DNA of 64,000 nucleotides, taken from positions 1 to 64,000 of the forward strand of contig NZ_CP151642.1 of assembly GCF_038397785.1 (NCBI RefSeq). Reading direction: 5' to 3'. The position numbers were made by a program, and so were the translations under genes. This DNA comes from Salinibacterium sp. TMP30. GTDB lineage: Bacteria; Actinomycetota; Actinomycetes; Actinomycetales; Microbacteriaceae. Under the pieces are notes generated by a model. It worked only from the letters and a program-made list of their open reading frames with translations, searched no databases and was not told where the DNA came from. Within the stretch, counting starts at the first letter, position 1; every line of letters starts with the position of its first letter. This document shows positions 27,531 through 34,744 of the stretch, in pieces.

Positions 27531-27695
27531 ATGTCCAAGTTCACAGAGAAGGTTCGATCGATCTTTCGGCGATCTCCGCCGGTGACGAGAGAAGAAGCCA
27601 TCGAGATAGCCGACTGGGTAAATGAAGGCGGAGCCCCAGATCCCGATGGTCCCCCACGTGTTGTTGACGATCACGACGAGGAAAAGCGGAGCTAG
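27531..27695 (+). CDS. Small hypothetical protein (54 aa)
   Basis: A 54-residue ORF. It begins with a basic amphipathic helix (MSKFTEKVRSIFRRS), continues with a helix-rich middle (TREEAIEIADWVNEGG) and ends in an acidic Pro/Asp-rich tail. No family is recognised. A TAGACT hexamer seven bases upstream supports the ATG at 27531 rather than the longer frame from 27417. Its stop overlaps the convergent DUF2834 gene by four bases. Confidence 0.55.
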   Translation: MSKFTEKVRSIFRRSPPVTREEAIEIADWVNEGGAPDPDGPPRVVDDHDEEKRS

Positions 27696-28141
27696 CGCCG
27701 CCCCAATTCCACCAGCTTGCGCTCGCGCATGGCGAGGAACAGGGGGAAGGTAAACGCAAAAGCTGTGATGCCTGACAGCACGATGTAGAGCCACGCCCGC
27801 TTCATCCCGAGCCTGCGGGCCTCGATGATGATGAGGATGCTGCCCGCAACCGCCACCACCAGCAGGTCGACGCCCAACGAGTTCACGGCGGGGCCGCTGC
27901 CGAACCAGTCGCCCAAAAAGTCGCGCAGCTGCACGATCGCGAGCACGTTGAAGAACCACGTGCCCACTAGGCCCACGATCGCGAGTACAACGAAAGTGAT
28001 CGCGGTGGCGTTCCAGTGTCGGAAGAGGGTGGCGCGCTCGTGGGAAGATTCCGGGGACGTCACGCCCACGTCGGGCGACGGGGCGGCCGGCGACGAGGAA
28101 GACAGCGACGGGGGAGAGGACGACGCAGAGGGTTCAGTCAT
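27692..28141 (-). CDS. DUF2834 membrane protein
   Basis: A 149-residue protein. After a Ser/Pro-rich N-terminal tail of about 45 residues come three membrane helices: TAITFVVLAIVGLVGTWFFN, then LGVDLLVVAVAGSILIII with EARRLGMKRAWLY, and YIVLSGITAFAFTFPLFLAM with the conserved RERKL end. These match DUF2834; function is unknown. The ATG at 28141 is preferred because the sequence upstream is Cys/Arg-rich and uncharacteristic. It diverges from the DoxX gene across a perfect palindrome. Confidence 0.8.
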   Translation of the reverse strand: MTEPSASSSPPSLSSSSPAAPSPDVGVTSPESSHERATLFRHWNATAITFVVLAIVGLVGTWFFNVLAIVQLRDFLGDWFGSGPAVNSLGVDLLVVAVAGSILIIIEARRLGMKRAWLYIVLSGITAFAFTFPLFLAMRERKLVELGRR

Positions 28142-28177
28142 GCCACCAGTGTGCACCCGAGCATCCGGCCCCGCGCA

Positions 28178-28200
28178 TCGGCATGCAGACCGCATGCCGA
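28178..28200. promoter_or_regulatory. 23-bp palindrome between divergent membrane genes
   Basis: TCGGCATGC (28178-28186) and GCATGCCGA (28192-28200) form perfect nine-base arms around AGACC. It lies in the 104-base gap between the DUF2834 and DoxX start codons, where a TetR- or GntR-like repressor could control both. The regulator is not identified. Confidence 0.55.
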
Positions 28201-28245
28201 CCGCACACTCGGCAGATGCCAAGCCCGGCGCACCACAATAGGCAG

Positions 28246-28767
28246 ATGGAGCAGACACCAGACCGTGCCGAGTCGGCCGCATCCACAGAGCAAGCCGTCG
28301 CCGCCGAAGTCACCGAAACCGCTGAACCGTCGCGCGCCAGCCGTATCGGCCGCCGGGTCGGACGCATCGCGCTCGGTGCATCCCTCGTGCTGGCCGGCAT
28401 CGGCCATCTCACTTTCGCGCGTGAAGATTTTCAGGCGCAGGTTCCCGACTGGCAACCCTTCGACCAAGACTTTGTGGTTGTCGCCTCGGGTGTCGTCGAG
28501 ATCGCCCTCGGCAGTGCCCTCATCTTTGCCAAAAAGTATCGCCCCCAGGTTGGTTGGGTTGCCGCCGCATTCTTCATTGCCGTGTATCCGGGCAATATCT
28601 CGCAGCTCGTGAACCAGGTCGACTCGCTCGGACTCGATACCGACCTCAAACGGTGGATTCGGATGCCATTCCAACCGGTGCTCATCGCCTGGGCCCTGTG
28701 GTCGACGGGTGCGTGGCGCGCGTGGCGTGCCGCCCGCCGCAACGGCAGCCGCGACCTCCGTGCGTGA
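28246..28767 (+). CDS. DoxX-family membrane protein
   Basis: A 173-residue protein. A charged N-terminal tail of about 45 residues precedes a DoxX-like fold of four helices: RIALGASLVLAGIGHLTF, VVVASGVVEIALGSALIF, VGWVAAAFFIAVYPGNISQ and the C-terminal LIAWALWST. DoxX-like proteins have been tied to respiratory or redox roles. The ATG at 28246 is used; an in-frame start at 28183 would add a Cys/His-rich segment and cross the palindrome. It stops 12 bases before the repeated start region of the type III PKS gene. Confidence 0.8.
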   Translation: MEQTPDRAESAASTEQAVAAEVTETAEPSRASRIGRRVGRIALGASLVLAGIGHLTFAREDFQAQVPDWQPFDQDFVVVASGVVEIALGSALIFAKKYRPQVGWVAAAFFIAVYPGNISQLVNQVDSLGLDTDLKRWIRMPFQPVLIAWALWSTGAWRAWRAARRNGSRDLRA

Positions 28768-28773
28768 TAACTT
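28768..28773 (+). promoter_or_regulatory. -10 element before the triplicated PKS start
   Basis: TAACTT directly follows the DoxX stop and ends six bases before the first of three repeated ATGs (28780). The spacing matches the leaderless pattern of this window, so the transcript would start at the first micro-ORF. Confidence 0.45.
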
Positions 28774-28779
28774 CACTGA

Positions 28780-28830
28780 ATGAGCAGGGTCGCTGAATGA
28801 GCAGAGTCGCAGCATGAGCAGAATCGCGGC
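28780..28830 (+). repeat. 17-bp tandem triplication with two micro-ORFs
   Basis: Three near-identical 17-base units begin at 28780, 28797 and 28814, each starting ATGAGCAG. Because 17 is not a multiple of three, the first ATG opens a six-codon ORF (MSRVAE, stop 28798-28800) whose TGA overlaps the second ATG. The second opens MSRVAA (stop 28815-28817), whose TGA overlaps the third ATG, the true PKS start (MSRIAA). The result is two ATGA-coupled leader peptides in series. Confidence 0.85.
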
Positions 28831-29875
28831 AGTGGCTCCGGTTGTGCCGGAATACAGTTACAGCCAATCCGAAATCACGGCAGAACTTGCGCCGCTGCTG
28901 TCAGCTACCGCCTCACATCACGCCGTCATTGAGCGGATGCATGGCGCTAGCGGCATCCAGCGTCGGCACACCGCTCTGCCAATTGAGCGTTACCGCGACC
29001 TGGGCGACTTTCGGGAGAGCAATAGCGAGTTCATTCGCGTTGCCACCGACCTCCTCGACCGGGCACTGACGACAGCGCTCGCCGCTGCTGGCCTCACCCC
29101 CAGTGATGTCGACTTCGTCTTCTTCACCTCCGTCACCGGGGTTTCGGCACCCTCGGTTGACGCCCTGCTGATTCCCCGGTTGGGGTTACGGCCCGACGTG
29201 AAACGGGTGCCTTCGTTTGGCCTCGGATGCGTGGCGGGGGCCGCGGGCTTGGCCCGCGTGCATGACTATTTGGTCGGGCATCCGGATGAGGTCGGAGTCT
29301 TGTTGAGCGTCGAACTGTGCTCGCTCACTCTGCAACGCGGCGACCAAACCATGGGCAACTTTGTTGCTACCGGACTCTTCGGTGACGGTGCCGCAGCGGT
29401 CGTGATGGTGGGGGATAACCGCAGTGAACCCGGCCCGCGCATTGTTGACACCCGCAGCACCTTCATCGCCGACAGCCACGACGTGATCGGCTGGAATGTG
29501 GGCGGAACCGGCTTCGAAATCGTGCTCACGGCGGGCGTTGCCGACGTGATTCAGAACAGCTTTCCCACCGAGGTCAGCGATTTTCTGGGCCGCAATGAAC
29601 TCGCAATTGCGGATGTCGACACCTGGCTGGCGCATCCCGGTGGCCCTCGCGTGCTCGAAGCGTTCGAAAGCTCGCTCGGGTTACAGCGCAGTGACTTGCA
29701 GAGCAGCTGGGACTGCCTTGCCCGCGTCGGAAACCTCTCGTCGGCCGCTGTGCTTCATGTGCTCGCGGATGCCATGAACCGCGACCCCGCACCGGCGGCA
29801 GGAAGCCACGCCCTCGCGTTTGCCCTCGGCCCTGGTGTCAGCGCCGAATTCGTTCTGTTGGAGTGGCCAACATGA
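28814..29875 (+). CDS. srsA: Type III polyketide synthase, alkylresorcinol-type
   Basis: A 353-residue chalcone-synthase-fold enzyme that would extend a fatty acyl starter with malonyl-CoA to an alkylresorcinol or alkylpyrone. The catalytic triad is visible: Cys in FGLGCVAGAAGLAR, His in WLAHPGGPRV and Asn in RVGNLSSAAVL. VDFVFFTSVTGVSAPSVDA is typical. With the next two genes it matches Streptomyces griseus srsABC, which makes methylated phenolic lipids; the symbol is assigned by that analogy. Starter chain length is unknown. Its stop and the next start share ATGA. Confidence 0.88.
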   Translation: MSRIAAVAPVVPEYSYSQSEITAELAPLLSATASHHAVIERMHGASGIQRRHTALPIERYRDLGDFRESNSEFIRVATDLLDRALTTALAAAGLTPSDVDFVFFTSVTGVSAPSVDALLIPRLGLRPDVKRVPSFGLGCVAGAAGLARVHDYLVGHPDEVGVLLSVELCSLTLQRGDQTMGNFVATGLFGDGAAAVVMVGDNRSEPGPRIVDTRSTFIADSHDVIGWNVGGTGFEIVLTAGVADVIQNSFPTEVSDFLGRNELAIADVDTWLAHPGGPRVLEAFESSLGLQRSDLQSSWDCLARVGNLSSAAVLHVLADAMNRDPAPAAGSHALAFALGPGVSAEFVLLEWPT

Positions 29876-30402
29876 GCGTGATCGCCTACATCGCCCTTGT
29901 TTTTGGCACCGGCATGGAACGTCTCTATGAGTTGCGAATCTCGAAGCGCAACGCGGCAGCTGCCTTCGAGCGTGGCGGTCGTGAGTATGGCCAGAAGCAC
30001 TTTCCGTGGATGGTTGCCCTGCACACCGGCCTACTGGTCGCGTGCGTTGCCGAAGTGCTCATCGCTGATCGGCCGTTTCTGCTGTGGCTCGGAATCCCGA
30101 TGCTCATCATCACCCTCCTGAGCCAAGCCGCGCGCTACTGGATCATCAGCTCGCTCGGCGCCCAGTGGAATACCCGCGTGATCGTGGTGCCCGGTGCCGG
30201 CCGCGTGCAGAACCGCGGACCCTACCGACTGACCTGGCTGCCGCATCCCAACTACCTGGTTGTTGCCATTGAGGGCATTGCGCTGCCGCTCGTGCATACC
30301 GCCTGGGTGACTGCGATTGTCTTCACCGTGCTGAATGCGGTGCTGCTGCTGGTGTTCCGTATTCCGACGGAAAATCGGGCGCTGCGCGAACTGACGCTAT
30401 GA
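29872..30402 (+). CDS. srsB: ICMT-like phenolic lipid methyltransferase
   Basis: A 176-residue membrane methyltransferase of the isoprenylcysteine carboxyl methyltransferase fold. Membrane helices occupy the N-terminal two thirds, and the C-terminal signature reads GPYRLTWLPHPNYLVVAIEG, followed by PTENRAL. In srs-type clusters this enzyme O-methylates the alkylresorcinol. The ATG at 29872 overlaps the PKS stop; an upstream in-frame ATG at 29863 is less likely. Confidence 0.85.
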   Translation: MSVIAYIALVFGTGMERLYELRISKRNAAAAFERGGREYGQKHFPWMVALHTGLLVACVAEVLIADRPFLLWLGIPMLIITLLSQAARYWIISSLGAQWNTRVIVVPGAGRVQNRGPYRLTWLPHPNYLVVAIEGIALPLVHTAWVTAIVFTVLNAVLLLVFRIPTENRALRELTL

Positions 30403-31514
30403 CTGAGTCGGGCGAAGTTGTTGGCGAGGTCATTGGCGAAGTTGACGCGTCGTCGGTCGATTCCGAAGTTGTCGACGTGATCGTCGTCGGTGGCGGGCCG
30501 ATTGGGCTCGCCGCCGCCATTAATGCGCGGATGCATGGCCTCACCACCCTCGTCATCGAACCCCGCGGCGGCACCATCGACAAAGCCTGCGGTGAAGGAG
30601 TCATGCCCGGCGCTGTCGAAGAACTAGCCGCCCTCGGCGTGCATCCGAGCGGCCGCATGATTGCCGGCATTAGCTACCAGAACGGCAAACGCACCGCCGA
30701 ACACCGTTTCTCCGGCAATGCGGCACTCGGCGTTCGCCGCACCGAACTACACCGGGCGCTCGCCGAGCGGGCCGCCGAGCTGGGGGTGCGGTTTGAGCAC
30801 GGCAAAGTTGACGCGATCGAGCAGCAGGGCGGCGCGGTATCCGCGCAGCTGGTAGACGGTCGCACCTTCGAGGCACGCTGGATGCTCGGCTGCGACGGCC
30901 TGCTCTCTGCGGTGCGTGAGCTGGTTGGCCTGGCCACGCGCCCTCGCCGCGTGAGGCACAACGATTCTCGGCGGTTCGGCATCCGGCAACACTTTGAGGT
31001 TGCCCCGTGGACTGACCTGGTGGAGGTGCACTGGGCTCCGAATGCTGAGGTGTACATCACTCCTGTTGGCGACAACGAAGTGGGGGTTGCCGTGCTCGGG
31101 CGACGAGGCTTCTCGTTTGAGGAAGCGCTGGCGAGTGTGCCGGCGCTTGCGGAACGACTGCGCGGAGCCGAGCCAGCATCGAGCGCGCGCGGTGCTGGCC
31201 CACTCTTGCAAAACACTCGCGGTCAGCGCGCAGGCCGAGTGTTGCTGGTCGGCGATGCTGCGGGGTATGTTGACGCGATCACCGGAGAAGGAATCCGGCT
31301 CGGGTTGGCTGAGGCACGGGCCGTGATCGAGTGCATCGTCGCGGACGAACCGGAACGCTACGAACGTGAATGGCGGCGCATCACCCGCGATTTTCGGATG
31401 CTCACCACGGGGCTTGTGGCAGCAGCCAACTCACCGCTGCGCAGCGCCATCGTGCCGCTCGCCGCACGACTTCCGCATCTTTTTGGCCGCATTGTTGAGA
31501 GCCTCGCCCGCTAG
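30399..31514 (+). CDS. srsC: FAD-dependent monooxygenase/oxidoreductase
   Basis: A 371-residue flavoprotein. The Rossmann motif VVDVIVVGGGPIGLAAA appears after an acidic N-terminal tail of about 25 residues. A DG motif lies in LGCDGLLSAVRELV, and the second FAD motif is VLLVGDAAGYVDAITGEG. This is the PHBH/geranylgeranyl-reductase group. By analogy with SrsC it would hydroxylate the resorcinol ring toward a hydroquinone or quinone. ATGA overlap with the methyltransferase makes a tight three-gene operon. Confidence 0.85.
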   Translation: MTESGEVVGEVIGEVDASSVDSEVVDVIVVGGGPIGLAAAINARMHGLTTLVIEPRGGTIDKACGEGVMPGAVEELAALGVHPSGRMIAGISYQNGKRTAEHRFSGNAALGVRRTELHRALAERAAELGVRFEHGKVDAIEQQGGAVSAQLVDGRTFEARWMLGCDGLLSAVRELVGLATRPRRVRHNDSRRFGIRQHFEVAPWTDLVEVHWAPNAEVYITPVGDNEVGVAVLGRRGFSFEEALASVPALAERLRGAEPASSARGAGPLLQNTRGQRAGRVLLVGDAAGYVDAITGEGIRLGLAEARAVIECIVADEPERYEREWRRITRDFRMLTTGLVAAANSPLRSAIVPLAARLPHLFGRIVESLAR

Positions 31515-31588
31515 GGACCGCTCGAAAAGCGATCGTGGCCCCTGAGAACGCAGCGGGATACAGCATGCAGCGGGATACAGCGCGCCGG

Positions 31589-32251
31589 CTAACCGGGAAG
31601 CAGCAGCGGCAGAAGTTCTTCGGCCTTCGAAACAACGGCGAGGGATCCCGCGGATTCGCCGGCGTTGCCATAACCCCAGTCGACATAAATGGTGGGGATG
31701 CCGTGCTCGGCTGCGCCCTCAATGTCGTAGTCGCGGTCGCCGATCATGACGGGGTTGCTCACGTCGGCACCGATCATTGTCAGGCGGGTGAGTGCTTCAG
31801 CGACGATATCTTTTTTGGCACTGCGGATCTCGTCAATCGACGCCCCCGCCATCACTCGAAAATATTGGGTGAGGTTCGCGTGGTCCAAAATTACGGATGC
31901 CGGAAATTCGGGCTTCGAGGTAGCTAGCGACAACGGAATCCCGCTCGCATGCAGCTTCCTCAGCACTGTGCGCATTCCGGGGAAAATGTCGCTGCCGTGG
32001 GCGTTGTTGCCTTCCATGTAGTGGCGGCGGTAGACCGAAAGCGCCTGGGCGGATTCGACCGAGGTGAACCCGGCGCGGTCGCGAAACGAGTCGAGCATCG
32101 GCGGGCCAACATAGGCCAACAGTTCTTCTTTCGAGGGAACCGGGTAGCCCAACTCCTCAAACATGAAGGCGAGCGACGTCGTAATTCCGGGCGCCGAATC
32201 AGCGATCGTGCCATCGAGGTCAACGAGAATACAAGTCCAGTTATTTGCCAT
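31589..32251 (-). CDS. HAD-family phosphatase (Gph-like)
   Basis: A 220-residue HAD hydrolase of the phosphoglycolate phosphatase type. Motif I is LVDLDGTIADSAPGI, motif II SLATSKPE, the Lys is in AKKDIVAEAL, and motif IV is PVMIGDRDYDIEGA. A helical cap lies between motifs I and II. The substrate cannot be told from sequence. The ATG at 32251 is chosen because the longer frame runs into nucS; a TAGGCT eight bases upstream is a weak leaderless candidate. It follows nucS by 31 bases. Confidence 0.88.
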   Translation of the reverse strand: MANNWTCILVDLDGTIADSAPGITTSLAFMFEELGYPVPSKEELLAYVGPPMLDSFRDRAGFTSVESAQALSVYRRHYMEGNNAHGSDIFPGMRTVLRKLHASGIPLSLATSKPEFPASVILDHANLTQYFRVMAGASIDEIRSAKKDIVAEALTRLTMIGADVSNPVMIGDRDYDIEGAAEHGIPTIYVDWGYGNAGESAGSLAVVSKAEELLPLLLPG

Positions 32252-32282
32252 TTGTGTCAAGCCTAAACTGCGATCGAAGAAT

Positions 32283-32978
32283 CTAGAACAATCGCATGTT
32301 GGGGTCATCGAGACCGCGCATCTCGTCATAATCCAACAGCACACAGCGGATGCCGCGGTCCTTAGCAAGAGTGCGCGCCTGAGGCTTGATTTCTTGGGCC
32401 GCAAACACACCAGCGACGGGTGCAAGCAAAGGGTCGCGGTTCATCAGCTCGAGGTAGCGGGTCAACTGTTCAACACCATCGATGTCGCCGCGGCGCTTGA
32501 TTTCGACGGCAACGCTCGCGCCTTTCTCGTCGGTGGCAAGAATGTCGACAGGCCCAATGGCGGTCATGTATTCGCGGCGCACGAGGCGGTAGCCGTCACC
32601 CAAAATGTCGATGTGTTCGGCCAACAGCTTCTGCAGGTGGGCCTCGACGCCATCCTTCTGCAACCCGGGGTCGACGCCCAGCTCGTGGCTGGAATCGTGC
32701 AAGATTTCGTGAATCGAGACAATGAGCAGGTCAGCCGACTTCGTGTGGGCGACCTTCCAAATCTCGGAGACACCGGCATCCGACTGCTCAGTCTCAGGTT
32801 CAAGGGTCGAGAGCACGCACGGTGGGCTCATCCAGTTGAGAGGTTTATAGGAGAGAGCATCGGAGTGCACGAGCACACTGCCGTCAGACTTCAGCAACAG
32901 CAATCGTGTGGCCAGGGGCAGGTGGGCGCTAAGACGACCCGCATAATCAACGGAGCATCGGGCTATGACAAGTCGCAC
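32283..32978 (-). CDS. nucS: Mismatch-specific endonuclease NucS/EndoMS
   Basis: A 231-residue endonuclease that cuts both strands at base mismatches and provides mismatch repair in actinobacteria that lack MutS/MutL. The N-terminal domain begins [14 protein letters not shown] and has LNWMSPPC. The nuclease core has [22 protein letters not shown] split over the catalytic Asp, Glu and Lys, and [12 protein letters not shown] follows. The final NMRLF resembles the clamp-binding tail that recruits NucS to DnaN in mycobacteria. The start is GTG, and the promoter looks leaderless. Confidence 0.95.
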   Translation of the reverse strand: MRLVIARCSVDYAGRLSAHLPLATRLLLLKSDGSVLVHSDALSYKPLNWMSPPCVLSTLEPETEQSDAGVSEIWKVAHTKSADLLIVSIHEILHDSSHELGVDPGLQKDGVEAHLQKLLAEHIDILGDGYRLVRREYMTAIGPVDILATDEKGASVAVEIKRRGDIDGVEQLTRYLELMNRDPLLAPVAGVFAAQEIKPQARTLAKDRGIRCVLLDYDEMRGLDDPNMRLF

Positions 32979-32984
32979 CCGTCG

Positions 32985-32990
32985 AGCCTA
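32985..32990 (-). promoter_or_regulatory. -10 element of a leaderless nucS promoter
   Basis: Minus-strand TAGGCT ends six bases before the nucS GTG, with no ribosome-binding site. Confidence 0.55.
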
Positions 32991-33064
32991 ACCGTGTGCG
33001 GCGGGTGGGGGCGTATGGTTGCGCGTCCCGGTGATCCGCGCTGTGCGCGACCGGGCATGGGTGG

Positions 33065-34357
33065 TCAGAGTTTTTCCTTGGGAGAACTGATCTGGCTGCC
33101 TTCAGTGAGCCGCCGAACATTCCAGCTGAGCCGTTCGACAACACTCGGGTCGACATCGCTCGGTGGCGTGGTGGATGCTTGTGCGTCAGCGAACTCGCGA
33201 AGAGTCGTGTCGATCACGCCGTCGATCGTGTCGGCGCGCAACACAGACCAGGATGCCGCCTCCCGGGCAATGCTTTCTGCGCTCACCTTTCGGTGATCGA
33301 AGTCGCCGTCGATTGCCATTGCCAAATCCCAGTTGATTCGACCTGACTGATAGAGATTGGGCACGGCGTCGTATAGCTCTGAAAGCTGCGTGCCATCACT
33401 CTTGTGCACGAAGCCCACATTCTTGGCGTGTGCATCGTTGTCGCCGATGAGCACGTGAAAGATGAGCTGTCGCAGCCACTGCGCGGTCTCGGCGAGTGCA
33501 TTCGGGAGCGAGCCCGTGATCTCCGCAACTTTGCGGACGTTGGGTCGTGCCGGATTTGTCGGCCACCGGGCGTCTTGAAACTTGATCTCCGAGTTTTGCC
33601 AGTCAAGCCCAAGCGCTTGGGCGGCATCCTCCTGATGGACGAGCGAGACTGAGGTGCCGTCGACCTCCCGGTCGAAACGTTCGATAGACAAAAACGTGGT
33701 CTGGCCAACGCTGATAACTTCGCTGCCGAACTGGGAAAGTCCCATTGCTCGTGAGAGTTGGTGGCTGTAGTACTCGTTATAGAGCTGGTGGGGTCGCGAG
33801 TGAAGCTGAGGTTTAAGGATGTGTGTGGAGTGCGCGCGGCCGTGAGGTTCATGCCACTGAGAACCAAAGAGTGCGAGCAGTAGCTTCGGCTGAAACCCGG
33901 GAAGCATCGAACGGCTGTCATCTTGGATGCCGAGATCGTGACGCTCTACTGCCTGCGTGAGCCGTTGGGCAACGGTCGTGTCGTCTATTGCCGTGTAGTG
34001 GGGAATGAAGGGGCTAGTCTCATCGGATTCCCGAAAGGTGAGTGCTCCACCGAGGGAGCCCCCAAATTCACGAAGTAGGTCGAACAGGTCATTGTGGTCA
34101 ATACCGCGCAGTGCAGCCATTGCTTCACGGTGGTTGCCATCCGGGGTATAGCCGCCGAAGAAATTGGATACCAGTGTGCCGTCGGGCTCTCGGCCGGGAA
34201 TCGAGGTAAACGACTCGGTGAGAGAGATTTCCCCCGGCTGGTACTCGCTATCCCACTGAAATCGCACTCGATTCTTCTGGCGGCGCTGACCCTGCACCAC
34301 GGGGATGACGTCTCCGAGGTAGTCGTCGTGGAGGAATACGGCGAGAGTTTCAGTCAT
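33065..34357 (-). CDS. hipA: HipA-family kinase toxin
   Basis: A 430-residue HipA-type kinase. E. coli HipA phosphorylates glutamyl-tRNA synthetase and causes growth arrest. The N-terminal subdomain carries the LAVFLHDDYLGDV start, a phosphate-loop equivalent is LPGFQPKLLLAL, ATP-binding Lys lies in STHILKPQ, and the catalytic loop is HVLIGDNDAHAKNVGF followed by YDAVPNLY. All key elements are present, so it is probably active. The ATG at 34357 lies inside the hipB stop region (eight-base overlap); an upstream in-frame ATG at 34390 is less likely. The target here is unknown. Confidence 0.9.
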   Translation of the reverse strand: MTETLAVFLHDDYLGDVIPVVQGQRRQKNRVRFQWDSEYQPGEISLTESFTSIPGREPDGTLVSNFFGGYTPDGNHREAMAALRGIDHNDLFDLLREFGGSLGGALTFRESDETSPFIPHYTAIDDTTVAQRLTQAVERHDLGIQDDSRSMLPGFQPKLLLALFGSQWHEPHGRAHSTHILKPQLHSRPHQLYNEYYSHQLSRAMGLSQFGSEVISVGQTTFLSIERFDREVDGTSVSLVHQEDAAQALGLDWQNSEIKFQDARWPTNPARPNVRKVAEITGSLPNALAETAQWLRQLIFHVLIGDNDAHAKNVGFVHKSDGTQLSELYDAVPNLYQSGRINWDLAMAIDGDFDHRKVSAESIAREAASWSVLRADTIDGVIDTTLREFADAQASTTPPSDVDPSVVERLSWNVRRLTEGSQISSPKEKL

Positions 34358-34643
34358 CGGTGGAGTTTGTATCGGCGGAGTCTGCATCATCGCGTGCAGC
34401 CGGGTCGGGGTTTCTTGCCCGACCGGGGGTGTAGGTCACGCTGATGGTGATGCCCAGTGAGTTCATGGCGCGGAGCAAGCGCGTGATGTACAGGTTGGGG
34501 CGCCCATTTTCGAGGTCTTGGAGGTATTGACGCGTGATGTCGAGTTCGCCGGCGAGCTCATCCTGACGCAGCCCGCGGGATTCTCGCGCTGCTTTGATGA
34601 CAGCGCCAAAGTCTCTGAACCTTCTGACGGTGATCGTGGTCAC
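34350..34643 (-). CDS. hipB: HipB-family antitoxin, XRE HTH
   Basis: A 97-residue protein with an XRE helix-turn-helix (AARESRGLRQDELAGELDIT, then YLQDLENGRP) and an Asp-rich, probably disordered C-terminal tail. It is expected to neutralise HipA and repress the operon. The GTG at 34643 is supported by AGGAG six bases upstream; the longer frame to 34697 reads into the operator array. Coupled to hipA by overlap. Confidence 0.88.
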   Translation of the reverse strand: MTTITVRRFRDFGAVIKAARESRGLRQDELAGELDITRQYLQDLENGRPNLYITRLLRAMNSLGITISVTYTPGRARNPDPAARDDADSADTNSTDD

Positions 34644-34674
34644 GGTGTGCTCCTGCGTTCTCAGTTCGGTATTG

Positions 34675-34742
34675 TGCCGGAATATCCTTGCACACAAGAG
34701 TGCCAGAATATTCTTGCATGTACAAGTGCAACGATATTCTGG
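34675..34742. promoter_or_regulatory. hipBA operator array
   Basis: Two near-identical direct copies (34675-34698 and 34701-34726) share TGCC, RGAATATYCTTGCA and CAAG. A third, inverted half (GTGCAACGATATTCTGG, 34726-34742) completes CCAGAATAT...ATATTCTGG (34703-34711 with 34734-34742). CTTG/CAAG half-sites repeat inside. The array fills the gap between the MFS stop and hipB, where the hipBA promoter must be, so it is the expected HipB autoregulatory site. Confidence 0.75.
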
Positions 34743-34744
34743 CC

